Assembly (NCBI RefSeq): GCF_029784135.1
Contig: NC_073745.1
Span: 245,563,993 to 245,627,992, forward strand
Origin: Toxorhynchites rutilus septentrionalis
Taxonomy: Eukaryota; Arthropoda; Insecta; Diptera; Culicidae
DNA length: 64,000 nt
Direction of reading: 5' to 3'
This document shows, piece after piece, positions 9,326-21,776 of this stretch. The notes below the pieces were generated by a model. That model saw nothing but the letters and a program-made list of their open reading frames with translations, was not told the origin of the DNA and did not search any database. Numbering within the stretch: the stretch's first letter is position 1; each line of letters starts with the position of its first letter. A program made the position numbers and the translations under genes.

Positions 9326-12300
9326 AGACGCGTCCACATTACGCCAATCGGCCTTGGCCGCCCGGTAAAGCCGACAAAATGTGGACGTACCGCCCGGGCT
9401 TGCCGACGTGCCGAAAACCGACTCGAATCAAACTGAACCCAAACCGAAACAAGTGGGTTCGGTTCGAGAAAGTCGAACCAAAACAAAACGAAGTAAATTA
9501 ACGTTGACGACATAGTGCTTCGTATGTTCGTGAGGGCTTCGTGCATCCGATGGGACTTCGGCTTCGTGCAGATTCGCAGATTCGTAGTGTTGATGTTTTC
9601 TGAGAAATTAAGGAATTAATGATTTCTCGGCCTGTAAGACTAGTGCGCGAGTATAGAAGGGTTGAGTGGGATGTGATATAAGAATACTTGTAACGCCTTT
9701 TTATTGTTTTTATCAATCTTAATAATTTATTTTGATACAAAATGAATAATCCAGTTTTTTTTTTCTCAATCGCATTTTTATCATACACAAGTAAAAGAAG
9801 AAACAATATAGAACCATTTTTTCATGTTATATTCTATTTTTTTCACTAGCTGTAGTGTTTGATCAACTCGTTTTTTTTTGTTTACTTTTACAGTTACGAA
9901 CTATAGGAAGGTTTTTACACCACTGCTAGTAATGAACCATAATCTTTGTTAACGTTGGGTTTTGCTTTAAATGTTATTGTTATTCAACCACCTTGTTTTT
10001 TTTTGTTGTAATATTCATGAATGTTGACGAAGTTTGACGCGAAATGTCTCGGTGACAATAAATATGCTGGGTGTATTTAAAGCTTGTGTGTTGCACACTT
10101 CAAACGGAACCAGATACAAAACCATAAAGATGAAAACAAACATCGTCACACAAAAGAAAACGTCTAAATTTGTTGCCATACCCTCACAAAAATGTCATGT
10201 TGTTATTCCTATTGGTACGCATATAAATAGGGAACCCATTTGTATGTATGTGTTTTATATTAGCGTGTTGGAAACAGAATTTCGTTCCATTTTCCTTTTT
10301 TTCTCGGTAATTACCCTTATCTAACCGCACTTCTCGCGGCGAAGGAATGTTATACTTAAATAAAACGGTAGTAACAAGACATAGTAACACGTTGGCAATT
10401 TTACAGGGAATAATAAATAGTAAGTGAATAATCATTCTACAATGATGGAAAAACAAAATAGAAAAGCGATGATAACGCAAGTTGTCCTGTCAAAATATTT
10501 ACAATGGGATTTAGCACTGTTACGGTTCGATTTTGCTGATCAACTCTTAACCTTCTAGCACCTATTTGTGTTGGAATGGTATGCGCTTTGAAAAACAGAA
10601 TATTTTATTCAAATATAATTACTGTACTCTAATCCTCTCGAACGTAATGCAAAGCAATTTCCTACCAGAGCGCATTGTTCAACGTTGCTAAGTTATGCCC
10701 CGATTTGAATGTTTATCATAATTATACATTTTTTAGAATTTTCGGTTGCGGATTATTCTATAACTTCTTCGCTTCACATGTGTGTAAGCCTATTTTTATT
10801 CTCAGCAAAATCCAAAGTTTGGTTTCATTAAGCTCGTTGCCTAATTCTATTTTGCGGGTGTATTACGAACGGGGGTATGAAAAAATGTATTTACATGAGC
10901 ACATGAGTGCATCTACAACTTAAATATAACTAGCAAAAGTTGTCAGCAAGAGGCTGACAGCATTTTTGAGCAGATTTGTTGCAGCGATCGCATCAGTTAT
11001 CGACCTGATCCAGAAACACGTGCAAGCGATGCTCCCGGATGAGGAAAATTCGTTCAAGCTACCTGAGAAAACTTTAGTGAACAGTTTTTTATGACACAAC
11101 AATTCAGTTGTTTCTTCATTGATGGAGAGATTTGATTCGGTGGGTTGTTACACCAATCGAATTGGGTTTGCAGGATATTATTTAGAATGTGTTCAATGAA
11201 ACATCCGGGCGTTGAACTCGCCGATCATAGCCCGAAGGAAAGTATTTTGGGTGAAATGCGTGGAAGAATGAAATAAGCGAGCCACTAAGGTAAAGTGACA
11301 CAATGAATTGTATTTTCCACTTTCAAAGGTCATTATTTTTTTGCGAATGGAATAGAAAATAATAACCCATAAAAAAGTATTTGTGTTGATAGCATCGGAC
11401 TTGCGTGGCTATAAGTTGTGCTTTCTTGTCTTGATTGTGTCAATGACCACTATCGGAGTGGAATTTTCTCTCGTCGTCACTGGTGAGCGTACAAAAAAAC
11501 CCGACTAAATGCCAAATCATTCTTGCCATCCTTCGGGTGACGAAACCTTGATAAATATCATTGGGAGAAGGGTTGAATGACTAAATGTTCACGCCTATGA
11601 TCTAGAACAGCGGTACTTAACTTTTTTCAGAGGAGCCACAAACACGTGTTAGGCCGAGGACATAGTGAACTCGATGCCGTGCGAAGCGATAAATTGGAGC
11701 TCATCACGTACTGATCGCTTTAGATCGCACGTTTGTTGACGATTCAATAATATCACAATTCTACATGTAAACAGTCAGCACGAAGATGCCAGATATGATA
11801 ACATGTCTCCATTTGAAAATAATTGAATTTTTGTGAGATATTAAATTTAGTAAAAAAATTGTAAGTATGCGATACTTTTTCAAAACAAAAATTCAACCGA
11901 ACATCTAAATTGGATTACAGCAAATGAAACATTTTTCTCAGTGGCATTTGGTTGCTTTTTCTCCAGTGTCTCATATTACTTTTTTATTCATTCAATCAAC
12001 GGAAATTTTTATTTCCATGTGCATGCCCCGCACATGGCACGATATTGTGCACGATATTGAAGGTCGCTCTTTTGTAAACGTGGTAAATAGAAAACCCGCA
12101 GCTTAATATCCTGTTTTTTTAGAACTCATTGCAATAAATACAAAAACACCAAGAGTAATGTTCTTGATATGCATTGTGTAAATTTGAATAAAGTTCTATA
12201 ATTTATCGAACAGAACGAAAATAATAATTTCATAAATCATTTTTTTTCGTTCAATATGTTCTACTGTGAAGATATTTAAGGAAATCATCTGGTTCATTAA

Positions 12301-12350
12301 GTCTTCGGCCTTAGTCATGGTTTCGCGGGCCGCAAAACAAAAATTAAAAA
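9326..12350. other. No gene recognised
   Basis: About 3 kb of low-complexity, AT-rich sequence. It contains a GC-rich patch at 9335-9430 with a 10-bp inverted repeat (CGTCCACATT...AATGTGGACG). A TATA-like CATATAAATAGG lies near 10220. Short open frames in this stretch are isolated, lack splice context and match no family known to me. Confidence 0.5.
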
Positions 12351-13904
12351 GGGTGGTGTCCAAGAAACGATAACATTGTTTACCGTTTTAACGTAGGACT
12401 ACGAAATTATAATTTCAAGAATTCGTCAACAGAATGCCTCAAAAATTTTATACTATCTGACGATTTTAATTGGCAGAAACATATCGGAAGCGAGAGGTGT
12501 AAGCAGTGAATCAAGAATTATCCAAAAGAAACGCTTCGATGTCGTTTGACATTTTGACCAGTGATTGTGATGCATTTTGGACACGCATAAGGGCATCTTA
12601 CCTCGCCTATTTAAGAATGGCTTAATATGATCTCGTTTGGAATTCTCGTTGTTTTTGTTGGTTTTCTTATTCGTAATCGTTTTAGTTAACATCATTACAA
12701 AGAAAACAGATGTGGCTACGTTGTGGATGTGAAGAAATGTTGAAATATGTAGCAAAATACATGTTTCATTCTGTTTTGCTCAAGATGGGCGTCTTGAAAT
12801 GCAACGAACTTTGACGCCACTTTAACCCCGAAACAATGCTCGAATTCACGAAATTCAATCGATCTTTCGTAAAAGTCACCAATAAGTCATTCGTGATTTA
12901 TCAGTTAGTTTGATCGCGACCAGGTGACAGCGGCAGCCAGACTTTCCGAGTGTTCAGTTTAGTTTTCCAAATTGGTGTTTTTGAAAGCTAGAGGCATATA
13001 TACTAATAAAGTCTGAGAATGCTTCTGTAATTTAAATCATCATAAAACCACTAATAAATTCGAATAAGCTCCAGGATTCACAGAAGACCTCTTCCAACAA
13101 AAATTCATAAAAATCAGGTTGGTTTTGTAGAAGCAGTTAAATATGAGTAACGGTAACGGTATTGAACTAAAGAGACTTTAAACTCAGAGAGTTCATTCGT
13201 CTCTTAAATATGAGTGATTCACGATTCATTCTTGTTCTCGCGGGAACAATACACAAGATTTGTGTCCTTATTACCAATGCACGTGGCGCACTCAGTATGC
13301 ATAGCGAATGTTGTTCTTGTGCTAGATACAATGCGTCCCGAGGTGCTTACATATTTGCTCCCCCACCACCGTTATCTGTTTGATACACAACCAATCACCA
13401 CATAACGGTATGAAAACCAACGCGGTACGTCCATATTTAATATTTATCTTCTGCTTCTGCCCGTCAGTGCATGCTCCATACTATGCTTACTTCGCACATA
13501 TTCTGAGAATGTATTTTGAGGCTAAAAAAATTGCGCGTTCGACAACAAAATAGAAACTGAGGTTGACCGAGCGAGCATAATATTTATAATGCTTTCACGG
13601 CCATTCGACGACATGCATCAACCGCTGACCAATCTTGACTTCAGTGAACTTTCAAGCATATTGATAGTTGTGTTTGTGAATTCTCCAATATTTATGGATT
13701 TTTGTGATTGAAATAGTTTGCCTACAAATCGTGAAAAGCTTGTTTATACTCAATAGATTGAAAACAGGCGGAGCATAAATTGCAATATTTTCTCCATCCA
13801 CACTGTTCGTGGAACGAACGCTACATCTGCTATTTCTTTTTCATGAAAACTTGCTCTGTATTCTGATTTGGCACCATTACTGAAAGACGTAGTCCGCCGT
13901 AAAA
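12351..13904 (+). mobile_element. Possible element C, distant relative of A and B
   Basis: The left end reads GGGTGG.GTCC, GATAAC, then TTTTAACGTAGGACTACG. The right end reads GACGTAGTCCGCCGTAAAAC. This is the same terminal logic as elements A and B (GGGTGGGT start, GACGTAGTCC end). The interior shows no match to the A array or the B histone DNA. It may be a diverged or internally replaced member, and chance similarity of short ends cannot be excluded. Confidence 0.35.
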
Positions 13905-14758
13905 CAAAATGAGTTGGGTATAGCTGATCTAGACAATATCAGTTAGCTTTTTAGTCCCCCTTTAAAGCATTTCTTATGTACAATTCCTCGACGAGAGCGA
14001 TAAAGTTAAAAATGGTCAATATAGGTAGGTTGCACCGTAACATGCTACGATTCAAATCGCAGCTTCAACCTTGGCTGTTTCGAGAACCAAGAAAGTTAGT
14101 TTTCATCGGACAAAACTGGACATAGCACAAAACCTTTTATGTGAAATTGTTTTCGTTCTGCACGGGAACAAAAAATGAAAAACATCCACACGCCTCTCTG
14201 CTAATTCCAACAAGCAAACTTCTGTAACGAATAGTTGGATGACTCAAAAATATTCTGAAATCTGCAAACGACACATGCTATTCCATATTCCTGGTTGCTC
14301 TCCACAACGCATTTCCCTGACTGTTCGTTATTCACTAGTATTCTATAATTAGACTGACAATTATCAAGATGGAAAACAAAGTTATATCGGATGAAAGTTC
14401 ATTCCAGGAATTGGAGCAAAAGACGACTAAGACAAATGAAGAAACGGAAATGCATTTCTGCCGTGTGTGTTCGACTCACCTCCTCTCTTGGGGTTCGTTT
14501 CTTTAATCTCGGAAATTGTGTTATTGCTTTGTGTTTTACTTATGCTGCAGACACCCGCTACTAATGGAAAGCGGCCGCGCGAGGTCTTGCGATGGATGAC
14601 TAACGGACAAATGACCTGACACCCTGACATATCCTGACTTGATGATGGTAACAGAAGGTAGTGCTTGAGAATCGGTGCAAGAAAGTTTTTCCTCGGTGAA
14701 TTTTGTTCTCTTGGTATATTATGTGCTTCAATGCAAGTGTGCAGCAGCCCTGAGCCGT
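13905..14758 (-). other. Downstream flank/3' UTR region of the elongase gene
   Basis: This lies downstream of the elongase stop on the minus strand. An ATTAAA hexamer on the minus strand (14511-14516) could serve for polyadenylation, but the transcript end cannot be fixed from sequence alone. No other gene or repeat was recognised. Confidence 0.35.
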
Positions 14759-15374
14759 TTACTGTGCTTTGACCTTATCGGTTTGTGCTACCGTCGTAAA
14801 GCTGCCACTAATCGGTGCCATATTTTGTTTACTGCTGTACTCAACCCCTCCACTGCTGGAAGAAGATTTGACCGAGCGTTTGCCCTTGCGTGCGTTCGTC
14901 GAGAGGTAGGTTTTGTAGAAGAAGCGTGCAAACAGGACAAAGTAGCTGAAGTACATTGCGATCGAAAGTTTGATGTTCATCTCCGAAATGTTACAGCTTC
15001 CCTTGCCGGCGGTTTGCAGGAACCCATGGGCCCACACATTGATCGCACAGCCAACCACCATCTGCGTCAGCTGGAGGGTTGTGATTAGCATAGCAATCGA
15101 GCGAGGAGGCTTAAAGTTGAGGGCACGCAGAGCATAATACGAGTACATAACCGAGTGAACACAGTAGTTCATCACGATGAACCAACGGGCCGAGGCGGTG
15201 TACTCGGTGTACGAGAACCACGAGTACATCAGGACAGTGATGTGGTGGTACCAATGCAGGAAGATAAGAGGCTGCTTTCTCAGCACGATGAACACGGTGT
15301 CGCCCAATTCTGGCAGCTTGGACAGAACGAAGAGCCATGTCCAAAATCCACTCACGCGGTCATGTTCGATGAAG
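14759..15374 (-). CDS. Baldspot: ELOVL6/Baldspot-type very-long-chain fatty acid elongase, last coding exon
   Basis: Members of this family are ER membrane 3-ketoacyl-CoA synthases that condense malonyl-CoA with C12-C16 acyl-CoA. The exon encodes 204 residues after a split Ser codon. KLPELGDT (exon residues 19-26), the catalytic histidine box HWYHH (40-44), NYCVHSVMYSYY (69-80) and TLQLTQ (99-104) are all present, with several membrane segments. The acceptor is TTACAG just right of 15374, and the stop TAA is at 14759-14761. The closest match I recognise is the insect ELOVL6/Baldspot group. The C-terminus is longer than the fly protein I recall, with a Ser-rich stretch and a final KVKAQ that fits a KXKXX ER-retrieval signal. 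The exon joins in frame to 44566-44703. Confidence 0.93.
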
Positions 15375-15399
15375 CTGTAACAGAGAGAAGTAAACACAA

Positions 15400-16267
15400 A
15401 TTAGTAATATAAGCACAACATAATGTTAGAAGATTGAGAGTTGCAGCTAAATGGTTTACGATTGTTTCAACGTAGTTTTATTTGAAAACCCCCACTGAAT
15501 TTCGGTCCCATCGGATTAAATAATCATAACACCAAACAGATGGCTAATTACAAATTTCACTCACAATGCGCGGCAGCCTTCATAAACTGGTTTACTCTGA
15601 TGTAACACCACATTTGGACGAATTATGTTTAATCTCACCAATTTGCAAATATATATAATTGGCAGCGTGCAGATTTAGGCGCAAGTGAGCGAAAAAAAAT
15701 GTCGTAACATCATCTCCACCAGAAGGCAGGTGCAGGCAGCGAACGAACGACGAACTTTGGTGCTGCAACCAATACATCTCCTGCTGCCGAACGAATGTTG
15801 CTTATGAGCAGTTATGGTACTTTGACGAAACTTTGATTGCGTAAAAATGCTCGTGTTAAGGAGGGGTGTATATTCATTTGTACGACTTTGGATTCAACAA
15901 ATGGCTAAAATTGTATTGGAAGCAAAGCTAACGAATGTTCTCAAAGTACCTAATACATTTTTTGGAAGTAAACATTTGTCCGGTGCATTATTGTGTTGAA
16001 AACGCTGGTTTGGTTATCGCTGGTAATTTAGCATTTAAAAAATATGTCCACTTAAATGCAAAACTTCAAGTGAACACGCATTTGGTGCAACAACAACTTG
16101 AAAAAACATACATTATCTCAAAAAAAGCCAAATTACTTCTACTTGAGCAGATTACCAAAATGATCTATAAATTAATAAATCTAAGGGAAGGGATTGGAAA
16201 TTTGTCCATGAGCAAGTTGTAAGTGTACCTGCTGCAGCAGGACTTCACGAATCACACCAAAATACTT
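15400..16267. other. Intron sequence, nothing recognised
   Basis: Ordinary AT-rich intron sequence. The 95-codon open frame at 15935-16222 has no domain or splice context and looks like chance. Confidence 0.4.
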
Positions 16268-17191
16268 AGGGGAAGTGGGGGCAAAGTGGTCACCTGCTTG
16301 TTTGGTAGTATAACTATTGACTAATGACACCGCATTGATAGGCACCTTATGTTTGAAGAATTTGATGAATTTTGAGTCACCCTGTACTTCAATAGAGCTG
16401 TCGCATGTCGAAATATAAATAAGAACAGAAATTGCTCTCTCGATAGCTATTCGGCCGTAGTTCTGTGCGCATGGTATCTAAGGAATTTCTCGTGAAATTT
16501 AGTTCATTCAATCTGATATGTTGGACAAATCACTAGTTTGGACGACTGTTCACATATTCTAGGAGAGGTGAACTGATATTTTGCTGAATCTCAGCGATTA
16601 ATCAGCACAGAAATTACTTTGATGTTTGGGTTTAAAGTGGTCATAGGTGCATAACGACTTACAATGTTTTGTTTACTAAAGCTAATATACCTCATCACAT
16701 TTTAATCTTGAAGAGATTTCTTTTGTGACTTTGACCCTGGGAAAATATGCCACTCCAGTTAAACCACGCCTCATTATACGGAACATTATGTGTTTCTTAT
16801 TTACAACGTTTTTGTATGCATGAGAAAATTTGAATTGAGACTCTAGGTGAATAGACCAAGTTTATTTCATACCTACTAAATCGAATATGATTTGAACAAA
16901 TTTGGACGAAAAAAACGTAAAATCTATCCCATTTAGCTTGATATGTGCGAGTGACCACTTTGCCCCCACTAGGTGACCACTTTACCTCCAGCGAAAAAAA
17001 ATCGATTTTTCACCTTTTTTCTAATGATGGAAAATGTACTATTTTGAATTTTTATAGTAAAAGCCGTATGCTATCTTGAACAACAATGAGTTGAACTATA
17101 ATAATCTTAGAAAAATGGGAATTTTAACGGTATGTGGACGCTGGAAATGGATATATTCCTTAGGGTGACCACTATGCCCCCACTTCCCCTA
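16268..17191. mobile_element. TIR element GGGGAAGTGGGGGCAAAGTG, copy 1
   Basis: The ends mirror each other: TAGGGGAAGTGGGGGCAAAG at 16268 and its reverse complement (CTATGCCCCCACTTCCCC) ending at about 17191. The inner TGACCAC is also mirrored. The 0.9-kb non-coding body matches 41646-43031 almost throughout, including GCATGGTATCTAAGGAA and the GTGACTTTGA-type block. Here the site used by the 429-bp MITE in copy 2 is empty (near 16870). Confidence 0.7.
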
Positions 17192-17413
17192 CTGATCTAA
17201 AACAGCTCACAACCTTTAAAAATCTCCAGGATAAGTGCTGATTTATTCAGTGCTGTTACAGGAATGCAAGTGTATCACTGTTCCTCCTCTGAAAGACATG
17301 TTCAGAGCTGACTTGATGCTGGACTAGATTTCTAGTAAATCTTGGCTATATTTAAACCGAAGGCCTTCAAAAATCTTGTGAAAAACGACAATTTCCAAGC
17401 TCGTCTACAGTGT

Positions 17414-17895
17414 GAGAGCAGGAGTACATTGAAGTCGCTTTTCTACGCGGTTTTAGGAATTTACGCAGATTTTTTACGCGGATTTCTGAATTTACGTAAA
17501 CAGATTTTATGTTTTATCAAAACAACTAAAAAATACGAATTACACAAGTAACAACATTTATTTCAATTCTGGTTCGGTCAAAAAGGAAATAATCAGAGCT
17601 CGAATCACGAAAACGTTTGCTTGAACATCCTGCGGAAGAAGTCCGCATGGGGGAAAAAGGTGCAAGAAATTTATTTCCAAGCAAAATGCACTTGAAAAAA
17701 ATTAATTCTATATGAATATATATCTGATATGATTGTAGCATGTCAAAAAATTCAGTTTCACACGGATTTTGAAATTTACACAGTTTATTTCTACGCAGAT
17801 TTTGAAATTTACGCGGTTTTTTAAGAGGATTTTGGAACTTAGGCGGTTTTTTTACGCGCCACGTATTCCCCGCGTAAAAAGCGATTCCAGTGCAT
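17414..17895. mobile_element. MITE with CGCTTTT(C/T)TACGCGG termini
   Basis: CATTGAAGTCGCTTTTCTAC at 17418 is mirrored by the CCGCGTAAAAAGCGATTCCAGTGCA end near 17895. Both arms also contain short tandem copies of ATTTACGCGG and ATTTTGGAA. It is non-coding, with a body of about 480 bp. Confidence 0.6.
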
Positions 17896-18106
17896 ATATA
17901 ATGTCCACGAAGACACGCAAAATAAATATTTTTTATTGATACATTCACATCTATTCATAAATTTATGAAATCTGATCTGCATTTTCACGATTTTTTAATT
18001 ACCTGTCCACCTTGACTGTTATTCATTGGAGGGGTCGCTCTAGCCTAGTGACATTGCTTATTTAACTGGCTTGGAAAATGCCAACATCTCAGCTATCAGA
18101 GGGTTT

Positions 18107-18417
18107 CAGGTGGGCAAAACGGTTCATTTCAGTGAGCGGCTCTTTTTTGAGCTGAGACTTTTTGAACCGTTGCTTTTTTTTAGCCGAGACTCTTTCTAAG
18201 AGCGGCTCTTTTTTGATACACGTCTTTTTTTTTAAGTCGAGAATCTTCCGAAAAGCGGCTCTTTTTTGAACCGCGGCTTTTTTTTTCGAGCCGAGACTTT
18301 TTTGAGAAGCGGCTCTTTTTTGAACCGAGGCTCATTTCTAAAGAACCGTGGATCGTACGCTCATTCTGACGAACCGGCTCGAATGAGCAACTCGTGAGGG
18401 CTCGCCCATCTCTAGTT
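18107..18417. mobile_element. hAT-like MITE with tandem GAGCGGCTCTTTTTTGA units
   Basis: The left end reads CAGGTGGGC and the right end, reversed, reads CTAGAGATGGGCGAGCC. This resembles hAT-type termini (CAGAGATGGGC) common in insects. The body holds four to five units of roughly 50-60 bp built from GCGGCTCTTTTTTGA and GAGCCGAGACTTTTT, with internal dyad symmetry. No clean 8-bp target duplication was seen. A related terminus appears at 55489. Confidence 0.5.
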
Positions 18418-18840
18418 TCAACAACTCTGGAAGAGTATACGTATACAGCTGTCAGTGGGGGATATAAAATTAATTTTCCATTTGATATTGTTGTGCTCGA
18501 GATGTAGGCAACTAAAACATGGCGTTTTATAACGGGGCTAGTGAAACCGGCTTTGGGAGCCAATTGGGAGTAAATTCGCTGCAAAAAAAAATCCAGGACC
18601 ATTTTGGAAAGAATCGAAAAAAGAGACTCTCGATTTGACCTCAGTTTTCCTCTTTTTCAACACTCATGAATCATACCGACCAGATAGAAACATAGCTAAA
18701 GAGTTATAGTATACATTTCTATGCCGAAGTCGCCAAAAAACAAGACTTTGTTGTAATAAATGGCCGTTGCGGTTTAGGGGTAGGGGTGGCAATTTAGGGA
18801 TCAGGGTCACTTTCTCCCATCTTTCTGCCTGCAAGGCGAC
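18418..18840. other. Unassigned intron sequence
   Basis: There is no repeat partner in the window and no plausible gene. Confidence 0.3.
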
Positions 18841-19630
18841 TTAGACCAATTCCCCGGGAGGTTCAACCAAGGCATCAAAGCGGTACGGTGGATCAGGAAC
18901 TACGTCTAACGGCATGAAGGCTTTCGAAGCGAATCAAGGACTTTCGGACGTGAATGTGCTCAACAAACTCGGTACTGTTCGGGATATACGCGCTCGGAAA
19001 GGTTTCATAAAGTGTCGGGTTATTAAGGAACCAAACAGCATACAGCGGGCCCGGAGGCTGCATGATCAGGTGCTGACATAATTCAACGGATATATCCCAG
19101 AGAACGATTCAAACAGCTTCCGGGACATGAGTGTTATGAAGTAGGCATCGGATGTTTCCAAGAAATATAAACTAGTTTTTGCAGACAATTTTGCCGGTAT
19201 GCTGATAACGTGAAAAGGAGTCCCAATAAACAATATAAACGGACTATCAACATCGGACATCAACGAATGCCTGATAACACGTGTATTGCCGTTCATTAGG
19301 TCCCACCAGGGACCCGTCAAATTTTGGTTGAATTTGGCGAGTTTTCACTACAGTAAGAATGTGCAACAGTGCCGTCACGATAACGGAGTATACATCGTTG
19401 CACCCCCCAAACTGCCCGGAACTCCGTTCAATCGTAATGCATTTGTGTATCATCAAAGCAAAATTGAAGAAGAGTGACAACATGTTACTGCAAAGGCCAG
19501 ATACTGGAAAGCCGATACAGTTGACCAGCAGCTTGTGCGGAAGTTGGTGGCACGTACAGAGCCCGCAGTTCGCCTTTCATTCGGGAAGATTAGAAATCGG
19601 AGAACCCATATTGTATCGTTAAGCTACAAT
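18841..19630 (+). pseudogene. DD37E-class (ITmD37E-like) transposase relic
   Basis: Fragments in changing frames give VLNKLGTVRDI, VFADNFAG, LPFIRSHQGPVKFW, LASFHYSK and PPNCPELRSI. This is the order seen in mosquito ITmD37E transposases, where the last two catalytic residues (D in DLAS and E in PIE) are 37 apart. Both have been lost here: Asp is Asn before LASFHYSK, and Glu is Val after PELRSI. Several stops and frameshifts are also present. No terminal repeats were recognised. It is an old, inactive copy. Confidence 0.65.
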
Positions 19631-19639
19631 AAATACAGA

Positions 19640-21610
19640 ACATTTTTTTCTAATAATGTGTTATTCTACATCAGACAGATACTGAGATATATCCGATAGA
19701 AAGCGCATCTACAGGGCGTGCTGACATGGCTTTAGTCGAAATATGGACAAGAACGCAGTTGAGAAGGATGAATCGAAAACCGAGAGTGAAAGTTAATCGT
19801 ACTTCTCCGTGATCATCTTCAATGTGATTAATCAAAACAAAGTAATAGAGGCGAATGAACTGAAAAGTTTAAACCCTCTTAAAGCCAAAAAGAAGAAGAA
19901 GAAGAAAACAAAGTAACTACAAACAGAAGAACTAGATCAGTACCTACGTTATATTTTGAACACATTAATTACTGCCTTGATTTTTGATAAAACAAAAAAA
20001 AATAAAACAAATGCGGTCGTATGTTTGCTCTCAGCCACCACAGCAAGGAATCATACAAAAAACTTTATCTAACCATATGTTAGGGGTACTTTACACTTTT
20101 TCTACGCGAATTTAAAAGTCTGGTGAACTTGTTCACGAATTAATACGCAGTTTCTAAGGATAATAGATAATGGAACTCAGTGTAAACAACATATTATTAT
20201 TGTGGAAAGATGAGAAGATCTCTTTAATGGGAAATTAATTCCGACTGCAAATTATATTTATATCCATGATTTTTTAAATATACAAATGGAAGAATGCCCA
20301 CGTGGACAATATGGGGTGGGGTATAGAAAATGTCCACACTTGTTCATGGAGTGGAGCAGGAAGTCTATAATTGTGGATTTTCTGTCTACGTGGAATGCAG
20401 CAGCAGTATCAGACATAACAAACGCACCAATTATTCATATTATTCATGTTATTTTTATTCGTAAATTATAACGCTCATTGGATAACAATTATGTATGAAA
20501 TGGGGCAATAGCCTTGAAATTGCGATAAGTTCGGGCGGGTCACGTCCAAATTGAATCCCTATTGAATTGACAGGAGCTAACATATCGTATTCCCAACTGA
20601 CATTGCGACTTGTGTTCCCTTGATATGAGTTCCTCACTGACAGTTCAGCTTGAAATTTTCCTAAGGATCTTACGTAGCAAGGGCGTGGGTATACTACTTT
20701 CAGTGCACATCAGGAAACGCAATGAGCTGTCTAAATAAAGGTGGACAGAAAAAAGCGCACCAAGGAAAGGAAGAAAAAGTGTAAGGTCACAATTAGGCTA
20801 GAAATATTCTGACGCGGAAAAACAGCATGGGTATAAGACGGTCTGTGTGCGCGAGTATACGAGTTATGGTTTTGCGCGCTAAATTTCCAAACCAAAATAT
20901 ACCTATAATTGTAGAAATTTTGGAATAGCGATGAATGATGTATTTCAAAACAAAAATTAATCGGGCAAACGTAATGCACCAGGCAAACATTTGCCGTTCG
21001 ACGGTCGCTAAAGCTAGGTTGTACTATACTGAAGGATCGTATCCCATATTTCAAACTATCCGGGTAATCAGTGGAATACAGGTTTGCGTGCGAGTGACCG
21101 CCGCTTCCGACGGCGGGTCGGCGGTCGACTCGGATATATAAATGGATAAAAATTGCTTCGTTTCAGAGAATGACTTTTTGAAAGAATTATTTTTGAAAAT
21201 CGATTCAGTTATCAACCGCAATTCAGTATGAAGTATGGGATCTAATAACATTAACAGCAGGCACTCAAATTTGAGTGATAAGATTGAATTTGTAGAACAA
21301 ATCCCCTTTGGTTTAGTTAATATGCACATGTGCTTTTAAGAAAAACATGAAATTTTTATGAGAAAAGTTTTACAACAATAGTTTTGATATGCTATGTTGT
21401 GTTATGATATTTTGTTTTACGTTCCATGTGATTAATAATGTAATAAATGTGTTTTCTATACATTTTGCATGTGACATGAAAAATAATGTAGAAAATATAT
21501 ATATATATATTGGAGCAAAAAACAGATTTTGCATTAGCAAAATATTATGTTTTGAATATATCAAGTTTAAATTATATGAGCGTGATATACTAGAGATGTT
21601 TCTGTATATA
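19640..21610. other. Unassigned intron sequence with microsatellites
   Basis: Contains (AAG)n near 19890 and (AT)n near 21497. A short GC-rich patch (CCGCCGCTTCCGACGGCGGG) lies near 21100. Open frames are short and unsupported. Confidence 0.4.
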
Positions 21611-21776
21611 TCCATGTACAGGGTCCGGCAATTGAACTGCTACATTACTTCAACAGTAATTATTACGTTGCACAGAAAATTGTATTTGACGACCCCTCAG
21701 TTTGTTTGTTTACATTGTGTCTTAGCTGCAAGTGGATGTATGTGTTACTTTTGAGATCGAGTGTTATCCATAAATA

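Noticed and set aside
14675..15412. Plus-strand frames of up to 137 codons over the elongase exon
   Set aside because: They are antisense shadows of a conserved GC-rich coding exon.
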